From: Synanceia verrucosa
Lineage: Eukaryota; Chordata; Actinopteri; Perciformes; Synanceiidae
Assembly: GCA_029721515.1 (NCBI GenBank)
Contig: CM056559.1
Location: 501,001-565,000 of the forward strand
DNA length: 64,000 bases
Direction of reading: 5' to 3'
The position numbers were made by a program, and so were the translations under genes. The stretch's first letter is position 1, and every line of letters begins with the position of its first letter. Of the stretch, positions 54,741 through 64,000 are shown one piece after another. The notes under the pieces are model-generated. The model was not told the DNA's origin and made no database searches. It saw only the letters and a program-made list of their open reading frames with translations.

Positions 54741-57700
54741 TCAGATGTCGCTCCAGAGGACGACTCGTCGACTCTTGTCCACGCTGACGACGTATTCTCC
54801 GGACAGAGACCAGGAGACGGCACTGATGGACGAGCTGGAGGCAGAGAGGACGTTTTTAATAACAGCACGGAAAACTAAAAGACTCTTTCATGTCCTTTAA
54901 TAACACGTGGAGCTCCACAGGGACGAGTCAATATACTGATCACTAGCTGATCACACATTGATCAGTACCTGTGGTTGCCAGGAAGGCGGGTCTCCAGGTT
55001 GCCAGTGGAGACGTTCCAGATGTAAACAGCTCCATCAGCTGATCCAGCAGCGAGGAAACAACCGTCTGGACTGAAGAGAGGAAACAGGAACTTTGAGAAA
55101 CGCTCCAACACCTCAGCTGCTTCATGTTCCCAGGTTCTTTCTGAGAGCCATGACACTTCTCATTTTATTCTTTTCATAGGACATCCAGAAATCACTTAAG
55201 AGCAGCAGCACTGGACCAAAGACAATGCCAAAGTACATAATGAAACAAAAACTAAATAAAATAGAAATAGAATTAAGTAAAATAAAAACAGCACAAAATA
55301 AAATAAAAATAATGCAAAAGAAAATAGAATAAAACAAAATTCATTTGAGACATTAATCTTTAATGTTCTGGTGTCTGCTTGTTGTGATCATTTTGCTTTT
55401 TTTTTTACAGCGCAGTTATTTGTCTCCACAGGTAATGCAAATAATATAATAAAGTCTGACAACAAAATAAAATATAGACTAAAATAAAACAGAAATAAGG
55501 AAATGATAAAAATAAAAAATAATTCTCTATTTGTCCCATGAACAGAGCATGAGTATTAAAAAAGGAATAATTATGTAATGCTTAAGAAAATACATATGTA
55601 ACAACAAATAAAAAAATGTGTCAAAATAAAAGAAAAAGTAGGATAAAACACAAATACAACTTTTATCATGTCACTCAGTTTTCTGCTGGAACGTTTCCAT
55701 CGGAAACACATAATAATAACAAAGCATCACATCCCCTCCTCCACGTATTATTATTGTTATTATTATTCATCTGTGAGAAATTAACATTAGTTTCAAGCAA
55801 AGTGCAGATTAACTTTCCAGTTTTTAATGAGCTGGACTGTCACTGAGCCTTGAAGCCTTGTAACATTTAAGCCTAGAGGTGTTGCAGCGTCACAACGCTC
55901 CTTCATCACATTACGGGATGTTTTTGATGCCGTAAGAAATTCATGAGCACAGGCTAAGGATCGTATCAGGACTGGATTCATGAATCCGATAGGAACCCCT
56001 GGCTTGAGACGTTGTTAATCCGCTTTGTGCCTCTTGTGTACGGGATCATATTGTATTAACGTCCTGCTCGAGAATTTCCGCCAGGGATTTCACCCAGAAG
56101 TGAAAGGAAGCGCCGACGTCGTCATAAATAGTGAGTTAGTTGTTGTTGCCGGAAAAGTCAAACGATACCATGACTTCAAAGAAATGAACAACGGACGAGA
56201 CGGAGTTCATGCTGCCAGATAGTTAATTGTTGTTGTGAAGTAGCCGTCAACAGAAAGTAGTTCAAACACCACTTGTTGAAAGGGCTACAGCACCACCTAG
56301 CGTAGCGGAGTCAGCCAGGTCACTGACCATTATCTGAATTAAACAAACTCCATGTGTATTTGGATTTTGGGACAGACCAGCTGCTTAGTTGCAACACTGA
56401 ATTTGGTGAAATCCAGTCTGATCCTCCCATGTGACCGCAGTGATTCTGACTCAATAATCTACTGCAGGAGAGTAGAAGTACACAGAGCTGTACTTCTAAA
56501 CACTTCCTGCTCCTCTAGCAAACTACAGATTTTATTTACATTGACTTAGAGGGAGATCTATTATAGTTATCTTCTTGTTTTTTTGTACCTCCTCCTCCCT
56601 TTGATCACAGTTTGTTCACATTAATGATGAGTCCTCCATGCAGTCCATAGTCAGTTATGGAGTTCCTCAAGGTTCTGTGCTTGGGCCTATTCTATTTACT
56701 TTATATATGCTTCCTTTAGGCAATGTTATCAGGAAACACTCCATAAACTTTCACTGTTATGCAGATGATACTCAGCTATATTTGTCATTCAAGTCAGACG
56801 AATCCAGCCAGTTAGCTAAACTCCAAACATGTCTTCAGGATATAAAAACTTTGATGACGCACAACTTCTTGTTGTTAAATTCAGATAAAACTGAGGTTAT
56901 TCTAATTGGCCCTGAAAATCTCAGAAATAACCTATCTAATGACTTATTTACTCTAGGTGGCTTTGTACCAGCCTCGAACACCACTGTAAGGAATCTAGGG
57001 GTAATTTTTGACCAAGATATGTCCTTCAACGTCCAAATGAAACAAAAAGCTAGAACAGCTTTTTTTCATCTGCGTAACATTGCAAAAATCAGGCATATTC
57101 TCTCCCAAAACAATGCAGAAAAATTAGTCCATGCATTTGTAACTTCCAGGCTGGACTATTGTAACTTGTTATTATCAGGCTGCCCTAATAAGTCTATCAG
57201 GACTCTCCAGCTGGTCCAGAACGCTGCAGCACGTGTTCTGACCAGAACCAGGAAGAGAGACCATATTTCTCTGGTGTTAGCCTCTCTGCACTGGCTCCCT
57301 GTAAAATCTAGAATAGAATTTAAAATCCTCCTCCTCACCTACAAGGCACTGAATGGTCAGGCACCATCTTATCTTAAAGAGCTAATAGTGCCTTATAATC
57401 CTGCTAGAACTCTACGCTCTCAGAATGCAGGACTACTAGCGGTTCCTAGGGTTTATAAAAGTAGAATGGGAGCTAGAGCTTTCAGTTATCAAGCTCCTCT
57501 TCTGTGGAACCAACTCCCTCTTTCAGTCCGGGAGGCAGACACCATCCCCTTATTCAAGAGTAGGCTTAAGACTTTCCTTTTTGATAGTGCTTATAGTTAG
57601 GACTGATCCAAGGTTGACTCAGGCTGCCTTGGATCAATCCTTAGTTATGCTGCTATAGGTCTAGACTGCCGGGGACTTCCTCTGACACACTGAGCTTCTC

Positions 57701-59852
57701 TTCTTCTTCATTTCGATGCCTCCATTAAGTCATTTTACTAACTCATCTTCTTCCCTGGAGTCCCTGTGCTTTCAGCTCCCAGGTGTCCGTGAGCTGAGGC
57801 TACTTGTTGAGAAGCAGGTGGTGTCATCCAGGCTTCGTCTGTCCTGATGGTGGTGAGATGGAGAAGAGGCGATGCTGCTCAGGTTGTATCTGTCAGAGTA
57901 GTGGAGAAGAGGATGTGTTTCCTCTTCCTCCCTTTAACACATGCTGCAGATTAGTTTTGTGCCTCGTAGTCCCTGTGTGTTCTCATCTCACAGGTATCCA
58001 TGGATCCAGTCTACCTGGCTTCACCTTCTGGTTCTGAGTGTCATGGTGGTGACGAGGTCATCTTGAGGAGGCTTCTCCTGTGTGGTGTGGTGGAGTGGAA
58101 GATGTGCTGCTCAGGCTTCTTCTGGTTGGTGTGGTGGAGAGGAGGACGTGCTGCTCAGGCTTCTTCTGGTTGGTGTGGTGGAGAGAGGAAGACATGCTGC
58201 CCAGGCTTCTTCTGGTTGGCGTGGTGGAGAGGAAGATGTGCTGCCCAGGCTTCTTCTGCTTGGCGTGGTGGAGAGGAAGATGTGCTGTGCTGCCCAGGAT
58301 TCTTCTGGTTGGTGTGGTGGAGAGGAAGACGTGCTCTCAGGCTTCTTCTGGTTGGCGCGGTGGAGAGGAGGATGTGCTGCCCAGGCTTCTTCTGGTTGGT
58401 GTGGTGGAGAGGAGGACGTGCTCCCCAGGCTTCTTCTGGTTGGCGCGATGGAGAGGAGGATGTGCTGCCCAGGCTTCTTCTGGTTGGCGTGGTGGAGAGG
58501 AGGACGTGCTCCCCAGGCTTCTTCTGGTTGGCGTGGTGGAGAGGAGGACGTGCTGCCCAGGCTTCTTCTGGTTGGCGTGGTGGAGAGGAGGACGTGCTGC
58601 CCAGGCTTCTTCTGGTTGGCGTGGTGGAGAGGAGGACGTGCTCCCCAGGCTTCTTCTGGTTGGTGTGGTGGAGTGGAAGATGTGCTGCCTAGGCTTCTTC
58701 TGTTTGGCGTGGTGGAGAGGACGACATGCTTCTCATCCTTTGCTGATAGCTTGATGATGCTCTTCATCCCCTTGGACACTCTCATATAATTCTATATATA
58801 CTTATATATAATTCTATATATATTTGGGGCGGCAGTAGCTCAGTCTGTAGTGACTTGGGCCAGGAATCGGAGGGTCGCCAGTTCAAGTCCAGGTCGGACC
58901 AAAATGTGGAGAGTGGACTGGTAGCTGGAGAGGTGCCAGCTCCTCCTCCTGGGCACTGCCGAGGTGCCCTTGAGCAAGGCACCGAACCCCCAACTGCTCG
59001 GGGCGCCTGGATAAGGGGCAGCCCCCTCACTCTGACACCTCTCCTCTAATGCATGTGCATGTGTTTGTTTCATGACTTGTGTGTGTAATGTGCAACTGAA
59101 AAATATATATATATACTAACAGAGTGAAAAAAATGTAATTTCCCTCATTGAGGGATTAATAAAGGAATTCTTCTTCTTCTTCTTCTACACACTGTATATT
59201 AGCTGTTGTTATATTGAGTTGGACATTTCCATACAATTTTGTATGTAGTGTTGATGTGTTTTCATTGTTGTTATTCTGTACACATGGCATCTATTGCACG
59301 TCTGTCCATCCTGAAGAGGGATCCCTCCTCTGTTGCTCTTCCTGAGGTTTCTTCCGTTTCTTTTTCCCTGTTAAAAGGGTTTTTTGGGGAGTTTTTTCTT
59401 AGTCGATGCGAGGGTCATTTGTAAAGGACAGAGGGTGTCATATCCTGTACAGATTGTAAAGCCCAATGGGGCAAATTCATAATTTGTGATATTGGGCTAT
59501 ACAAATAAACTTGACTTGACTTTTCTGCTCTGGGACCAGTTAAGAAGAATCACCTGGTGACTCACCTGATCACAGCTTTGGTGCTGTCGCTGCCACATTT
59601 AAAGCCCTCCGCTCTGACAAAACAAACAAACAGAGTGAGTGAGGCTGCTTCACAACAACAAACAAACAAACAAACACTTTATTTCCCTTCATTTTCTACC
59701 TGAAGCACACACGTTCGTTGCTCCGCCTCCTCAGGTCGAGCAACTGGAGGCAGTCGTCACGGCAACAGCTGAGCAGCTGGCGGTGGTCGGCGCTGACGTC
59801 CAGAGAGGTGACCTTCCCCTGGGCAGGAAGCTCCTGGACGCAGCTGCTCGTC
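54741..59852 (-). CDS. atg16l2: ATG16L2-like WD40 protein, last four exons (partial)
   Basis: ATG16L-type proteins form the E3-like complex with ATG12-ATG5 for LC3 lipidation; the C-terminal WD40 domain encoded here is a protein-interaction propeller. Exons on minus: 59852-59700, 59613-59566, 55070-54969, 54834-54741 (397 nt, about 131 residues), with GT-AG borders and matching phases. Visible are VTSLDVSADHRQLLSCCRDD, LQLLDLRRRSNERVCFR, EGFKCGSDSTKAVISPDG, AAGSADGAVYIWNVSTGNLE, then SSISAVSWSLSGEYVVSVDK ending VVLWSDI. These follow the last WD repeats of ATG16L family proteins. FKCGSD-TKAV and LETRL look nearer to ATG16L2 than to ATG16L1 from memory, so the symbol is provisional. The N-terminal ATG5-binding and coiled-coil parts lie beyond the right edge. 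The 4.5-kb intron carries a LINE. Confidence 0.85.
55071..56602. other. Intron sequence, no gene seen
   Basis: AT-rich with AAAATAAAAT runs (55200-55620). About 55830-56330 is less AT-rich and may be an old transposon fragment (GGGCTACAGCACCACCTAGC), not identified. Confidence 0.4.
56603..57600 (+). pseudogene. LINE reverse transcriptase, C-terminal part
   Basis: The frame is open from FVHINDESSMQSIVSYGV to the stop at 57598-57600. It contains GVPQGSVLGPILFTLYMLPL, the active-site block CYADDTQLYLS, SDKTEVILIGP, then LDYCNLLLSGCPNKS, QNAAARVLTRTRKRDHI, LHWLPVKSRIEFKILLL and PLLWNQLPLSVREA, the usual C-terminal region of this LINE type. The endonuclease and the N-terminal RT blocks are missing, so it cannot function, though the remaining 330 codons have no stop, suggesting a recent insertion. 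Confidence 0.9.
58070..58735. repeat. 44-bp minisatellite within the LINE 3' UTR, about 14 copies
   Basis: The unit combines AGGCTTCTTCTGGTTGGCGT and GGTGGAGAGGAGGACGTGCT plus GCCC, with AGGCTTCT words spaced mostly 44 bp (some 43, 46, 49). Loosely similar single-copy sequence (CCAGGCTTCGTCTGTCCTGA at 57829) sits upstream in the LINE, so it may have been amplified from the element itself. A 44-bp period cycles through all three frames, so overlapping open frames here are artefacts. Confidence 0.93.
58826..59186 (+). mobile_element. tRNA-derived SINE
   Basis: The tRNA-like head has an A-box-like GTAGCTCAGTCTGTAG and a B box GTTCAAGTCC at about 58881, followed by a GC-rich body (CTTGAGCAAGGCACCGAACC) and the tail GGGATTAATAAAGGAATTC with a TTC run. 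It is a different family from the SINE at 19690. Confidence 0.85.
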
Positions 59853-60371
59853 CTGAGAGACAGGCAGCCATGTTTATTCACTGTGACCTTTAACCTCCGC
59901 TCACATCAGCATTTGTGACGACAACAAGAAAAGCAGACAGTAAACAGCTACAAACCAATTTCATGTAAGTGTTTATCTCTGGACTTTCTTCATCATTATT
60001 TTTATTTTATTTACCCAAACATTTCTCTGAAATTAAAGTTATATTAAATGTGCAGGTAATTTTAATAAAAGACACCAAAAATTTATATAGAATTTATAAA
60101 GAATAGGACATATCTATCTATCCATCTACAGATAGATTATTAGAGTAACTTTTACATTTCTTTTACTTTATTAACCTGTTATGTTAAACTAAAGAAAACA
60201 AAACATAAAAATACATCAGAAAATGACGTCACTGTCCAATCAGATGCAACAAGGGTGATATGCTGGAGTGTGATTGGAGGACACAGCTGTCAATCATCAG
60301 CCCCATTAACTGAGCTGTTGCTAGGCAACACAGGGAGAAGTGGATAACCATGACAACAGCCTGGAGGTGAA
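59853..60371. other. Intron sequence, no exon seen
   Basis: No further WD40 exon was recognised upstream of 59852. AT-rich until 60200. A GATAGATT-type short repeat is near 60110-60135. Confidence 0.4.
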
Positions 60372-63300
60372 GGACTAAGGAGATGAAGGAGGAGATGAAG
60401 GTGTGAGGATCTGAAGGAGAGAGGAGGTGAAGGAGTGGGGAGGTGAAGGAGTGAGGAGGTAAAGGAGTGAGGAGGTGAAGGAGAGAGGAGGTGAAGGAGA
60501 GAGGAGGTGAAAGTGTGAGGAGGTGAAGGAGTGAGGAGGTGAAGGAGAGAGGAGGTGAAGGAGAGAGGAGGTGAAAGTGTGAGGAGGTGAAGGAGAGAGG
60601 AGGTGAAGGAGTGAGGAGGTGAAAGTGTGAGGAGGTGAAGGAGTGAGGAGGTGAAGGAGAGAGGAGGTGAAGGAGTGAGGAGGTAAAGGAGTGAGGAGGT
60701 GAAGGAGAGAGGAGGTGAAGGAGTGGGGAGGTAAAGGAGTGAGGAGGTGAAGGAGAGAGGAGGTGAAGGAGAGAGGAGGTGAAAGTGTGAGGAGGTGAAG
60801 GAGTGAGGAGGTGAAGGAGTGAGGAGGTGAAGGAGTGAGGAGGTGAAGGAGAGAGGAGGTGAAGGAGTGGGGAGGTAAAGGAGTGAGGAGGTGAAGGAGA
60901 GAGGAGGTGAAGGAGTGGGGAGGTAAAGGAGTGAGGAGGTGAAGGAGAGAGGAGGTGAAGGAGTGGGGAGGTGAAAGTGTGAGGAGGTGAAGAACTAAGG
61001 AGATGAAGGAGGAGATGAAGGTGTGAGGATCTGAAGGAGAGAGGAGGTGAAGGAGTGGGGAGGTGAAGGAGTGAGGAGGTAAAGGAGTGAGGAGGTGAAG
61101 GAGAGAGGAGGTGAAGGAGTGGGGAGGTGAAGGAGTGAGGAGGTGAAGGAGAGAGGAGGTGAAAGTGTGAGGAGGTGAAGGAGAGAGGAGGTGAAGGAGA
61201 GAGGAGGTGAAGGAGTGAGGAGGTGAAAGTGTGAGGAGGTGAAGGAGAGAGGAGGTGAAGGAGTGAGGAGGTGAAGGAGAGAGGAGGTGAAAGTGTGAGG
61301 AGGTGAAGGAGAGAGGAGGTGAAGGAGAAAGGAGGTGAAGGAGTGAGGAGGTGAAAGTGTGAGGAGGTGAAGGAGTGAGGAGGTGAAGGAGAGAGGAGGT
61401 GAAGGAGTGAGGAGGTGAAGGAGTGAGGAGGTAAAGGAGTGAGGAGGTGAAGGAGAGAGGAGGTGAAGGAGTGGGGAGGTAAAGGAGTGAGGAGGTGAAG
61501 GAGAGAGGAGGTGAAGGAGAGAGGAGGTGAAAGTGTGAGGAGGTGAAGGAGAGAGGAGGTGAAGGAGTGAGGAGGTGAAAGTGTGAGGAGGTGAAGGAGT
61601 GAGGAGGTGAAGGAGTGAGGAGGTAAAGAAGTGAGGAGGTGAAGGAGAGAGGAGGTGAAGGAGTGGGGAGGTAAAGGAGTGAGGAGGTGAAGGAGAGAGG
61701 AGGTGAAGGAGTGGGGAGGTAAAGGAGTGAGGAGGTGAAGGAGAGAGGAGGTGAAGGAGTGGGGAGGTGAAAGTGTGAGGAGGTGAAGAACTAAGGAGAT
61801 GAAGGAGGAGATGAAGGTGTGAGGATCTGAAGGAGAGAGGAGGTGAAGGAGTGGGGAGGTGAAGGAGTGAGGAGGTAAAGGAGTGAGGAGGTGAAGGAGA
61901 GAGGAGGTGAAGGAGTGAGGAGGTAAAGGAGAGAGGAGGTGAAAGTGTGAGGAGGTGAAGGAGAGAGGAGGTGAAAGTGTGAGGAGGTGAAGGAGTGAGG
62001 AGGTGAAGGAGAGAGGAGGTGAAGGAGAGAGGAGGTGAAAGTGTGAGGAGGTGAAGGAGAGAGGAGGTGAAGGAGTGAGGAGGTGAAAGTGTGAGGAGGT
62101 GAAGGAGTGAGGAGGTGAAGGAGAGAGGAGGTGAAGGAGAGAGGAGGTGAAGAACTAAGGAGATGAAGGAGGAGATGAAGGTGTGAGGATCTGAAGGAGA
62201 GAGGAGGTGAAGGAGTGGGGAGGTGAAGGAGTGAGGAGGTAAAGGAGTGAGGAGGTGAAGGAGAGAGGAGGTGAAGGAGTGAGGAGGTAAAGGAGAGAGG
62301 AGGTGAAAGTGTGAGGAGGTGAAGGAGAGAGGAGGTGAAAGTGTGAGGAGGTGAAGGAGTGAGGAGGTGAAGGAGAGAGGAGGTGAAGGAGAGAGGAGGT
62401 GAAAGTGTGAGGAGGTGAAGGAGAGAGGAGGTGAAGGAGTGAGGAGGTGAAAGTGTGAGGAGGTGAAGGAGTGAGGAGGTGAAGGAGAGAGGAGGTGAAG
62501 GAGAGAGGAGGTGAAGGAGTGAGGAGGTAAAGGAGTGAGGAGGTGAAGGAGAGAGGAGGTGAAGGAGTGGGGAGGTAAAGGAGTGAGGAGGTGAAGGAGA
62601 GAGGAGGTGAAGGAGAGAGGAGGTGAAAGTGTGAGGAGGTGAAGGAGAGAGGAGGTGAAGGAGTGAGGAGGTGAAAGTGTGAGGAGGTGAAGGAGTGAGG
62701 AGGTGAAGGAGTGAGGAGGTAAAGGAGTGAGGAGGTGAAGGAGAGAGGAGGTGAAGGAGTGGGGAGATAAAGGAGTGAGGAGGTGAAGGAGAGAGGAGGT
62801 GAAGGAGTGGGGAGGTAAAGGAGTGAGGAGGTGAAGGAGAGAGGAGGTGAAGGAGTGGGGAGGTGAAAGTGTGAGGAGGTGAAGAACTAAGGAGATGAAG
62901 GAGGAGATGAAGGTGTGAGGATCTGAAGGAGAGAGGAGGTGAAGGAGTGGGGAGGTGAAGGAGTGAGGAGGTAAAGGAGTGAGGAGGTGAAGGAGAGAGG
63001 AGGTGAAGGAGTGGGGAGGTGAAGGAGTGAGGAGGTGAAGGAGAGAGGAGGTGAAAGTGTGAGGAGGTGAAGGAGAGAGGAGGTGAAGGAGAGAGGAGGT
63101 GAAGGAGTGAGGAGGTGAAAGTGTGAGGAGGTGAAGGAGTGAGGAGGTGAAGGAGAGAGGAGGTGAAGGAGTGAGGAGGTGAAGGAGAGAGGAGGTGAAA
63201 GTGTGAGGAGGTGAAGGAGAGAGGAGGTGAAGGAGAAAGGAGGTGAAGGAGTGAGGAGGTGAAAGTGTGAGGAGGTGAAGGAGTGAGGAGGTGAAGGAGA

Positions 63301-64000
63301 GAGGAGGTGAAGGAGTGAGGAGGTGAAGGAGTGAGGAGGTAAAGGAGTGAGGAGGTGAAGGAGTGGGGAGGTAAAGGAGTGAGGAGGTGAAGGAGAGAGG
63401 AGGTGAAGGAGAGAGGAGGTGAAAGTGTGAGGAGGTGAAGGAGAGAGGAGGTGAAGGAGTGAGGAGGTGAAGGAGAGAGGAGGTGAAGGAGAGAGGAGGT
63501 GAAGGAGTGAGGAGGTGAAGGAGTGAGGAGGTAAAGAAGTGAGGAGGTGAAGGAGAGAGGAGGTGAAGGAGTGGGGAGGTAAAGGAGTGAGGAGGTGAAG
63601 GAGAGAGGAGGTGAAGGAGTGGGGAGGTAAAGGAGTGAGGAGGTGAAGGAGAGAGGAGGTGAAGGAGTGGGGAGGTGAAAGTGTGAGGAGGTGAAGAACT
63701 AAGGAGATGAAGGAGGAGATGAAGGTGTGAGGATCTGAAGGAGAGAGGAGGTGAAGGAGTGGGGAGGTGAAGGAGTGAGGAGGTAAAGGAGTGAGGAGGT
63801 GAAGGAGAGAGGAGGTGAAGGAGTGGGGAGGTGAAGGAGTGAGGAGGTAAAGGAGAGAGGAGGTGAAAGTGTGAGGAGGTGAAGGAGAGAGGAGGTGAAA
63901 GTGTGAGGAGGTGAAGGAGTGAGGAGGTGAAGGAGAGAGGAGGTGAAGGAGAGAGGAGGTGAAAGTGTGAGGAGGTGAAGGAGAGAGGAGGTGAAGGAGA
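60372..64000. repeat. 16-bp purine-rich minisatellite, continues past the edge
   Basis: The unit is GAGGAGGTGAAGGAGT with GAGAGAGG, GTGGGGAG, AAAGTGTG and TAAAGGAG variants, about 225 copies in the window. A unique-looking block starting ACTAAGGAGATGAAGGAGGA recurs at about 60373, 60994, 61790, 62154, 62886 and 63698, defining higher-order blocks of about 364-812 bp. The plus strand is nearly all purine plus T; the ATG16L2-like pre-mRNA would be pyrimidine-rich here. Confidence 0.96.

Larger units (their letters stand above)
56603..59520 (+). mobile_element. 5'-truncated L2/CR1-type LINE, antisense in the intron
   Basis: The element starts inside the reverse transcriptase and runs through a long 3' UTR (CTGCTATAGGTCTAGACTGC near 57650) to a typical 3' end (ATTGGGCTATACAAATAAAC then TTGACTTGAC at 59520). 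The 3' UTR is interrupted by a 44-bp minisatellite (58070-58735) and a SINE (58826-59186). It lies antisense to the host gene, 46 bases from the nearest exon. The clade is assigned from recalled fish L2/Rex1-like ends only. Confidence 0.8.

Noticed and set aside
58000..58789. Three plus-strand and one minus-strand frames of 220-235 codons with GEEDVLPRLLLVGVVERR-type repeats
   Set aside because: A 44-bp minisatellite cycling through the three frames; the same bases make all of the repeat proteins.
58826..58900. Functional tRNA gene
   Set aside because: Likewise the head of a SINE with a GC-rich body and TTC tail.

Overview
This is vertebrate, and very probably teleost fish, nuclear DNA. The evidence is intron-less olfactory receptor (OR) genes of the type expanded in fish, a Tc1/mariner element, fish-type LINEs and tRNA-derived SINEs, a Ty3/gypsy retrotransposon, and two spliced vertebrate genes with GT-AG introns. 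There is nothing prokaryotic, and no previously undescribed enzyme system was found. The unusual feature is tandem repeats: about a dozen unrelated minisatellite arrays fill roughly a third or more of the window (estimated by adding array lengths by eye).

Layout. 1-18.3 kb: an OR cluster with one broken OR at the left edge (minus), two intact ORs on minus (3307-4227, 8423-9346) and two on plus (10954-11874, 17357-18301). Between them lie a nearly intact Tc1 element (1412-3018), a decayed LINE (about 6.2-7.2 kb) and a truncated Ty3/gypsy element (13493-16250) sitting inside a 14-bp satellite. 19-28.4 kb has no gene: an inverted SINE pair, a 2-kb TATAG array, a degenerate AT-rich array and a 51-bp satellite of about 57 copies. 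28866-29867 is a GC-rich class I-like OR unlike the other four.

31506-51123 (minus) is a complete beta-arrestin 1 gene (arrb1). I assembled 16 coding exons by eye. They splice in frame to 1257 nt, i.e. 418 residues plus stop, the same length as human ARRB1. Introns 2, 10, 11 and 12 consist almost entirely of four unrelated minisatellites, and introns 1, 5, 7 and 15 hold further simple or tandem repeats. 51.99-53.46 kb is another 29-bp array between genes.

54741-59852 (minus) holds the last four recognised exons of an ATG16L2-like autophagy WD40 gene. The gene continues beyond the right edge. One of its introns contains an antisense L2/CR1-type LINE, itself carrying a 44-bp minisatellite and a SINE. 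From 60.37 kb to the end the sequence is a purine-rich 16-bp array with a recurring marker block.

Function. The ORs are odorant GPCRs of sensory neurons. Beta-arrestin 1 desensitises and internalises GPCRs, and ATG16L-type proteins act in LC3 lipidation. Their adjacency is genomic and I do not infer a shared pathway. All exon, repeat and motif calls were made by reading; no alignment or database search was run.
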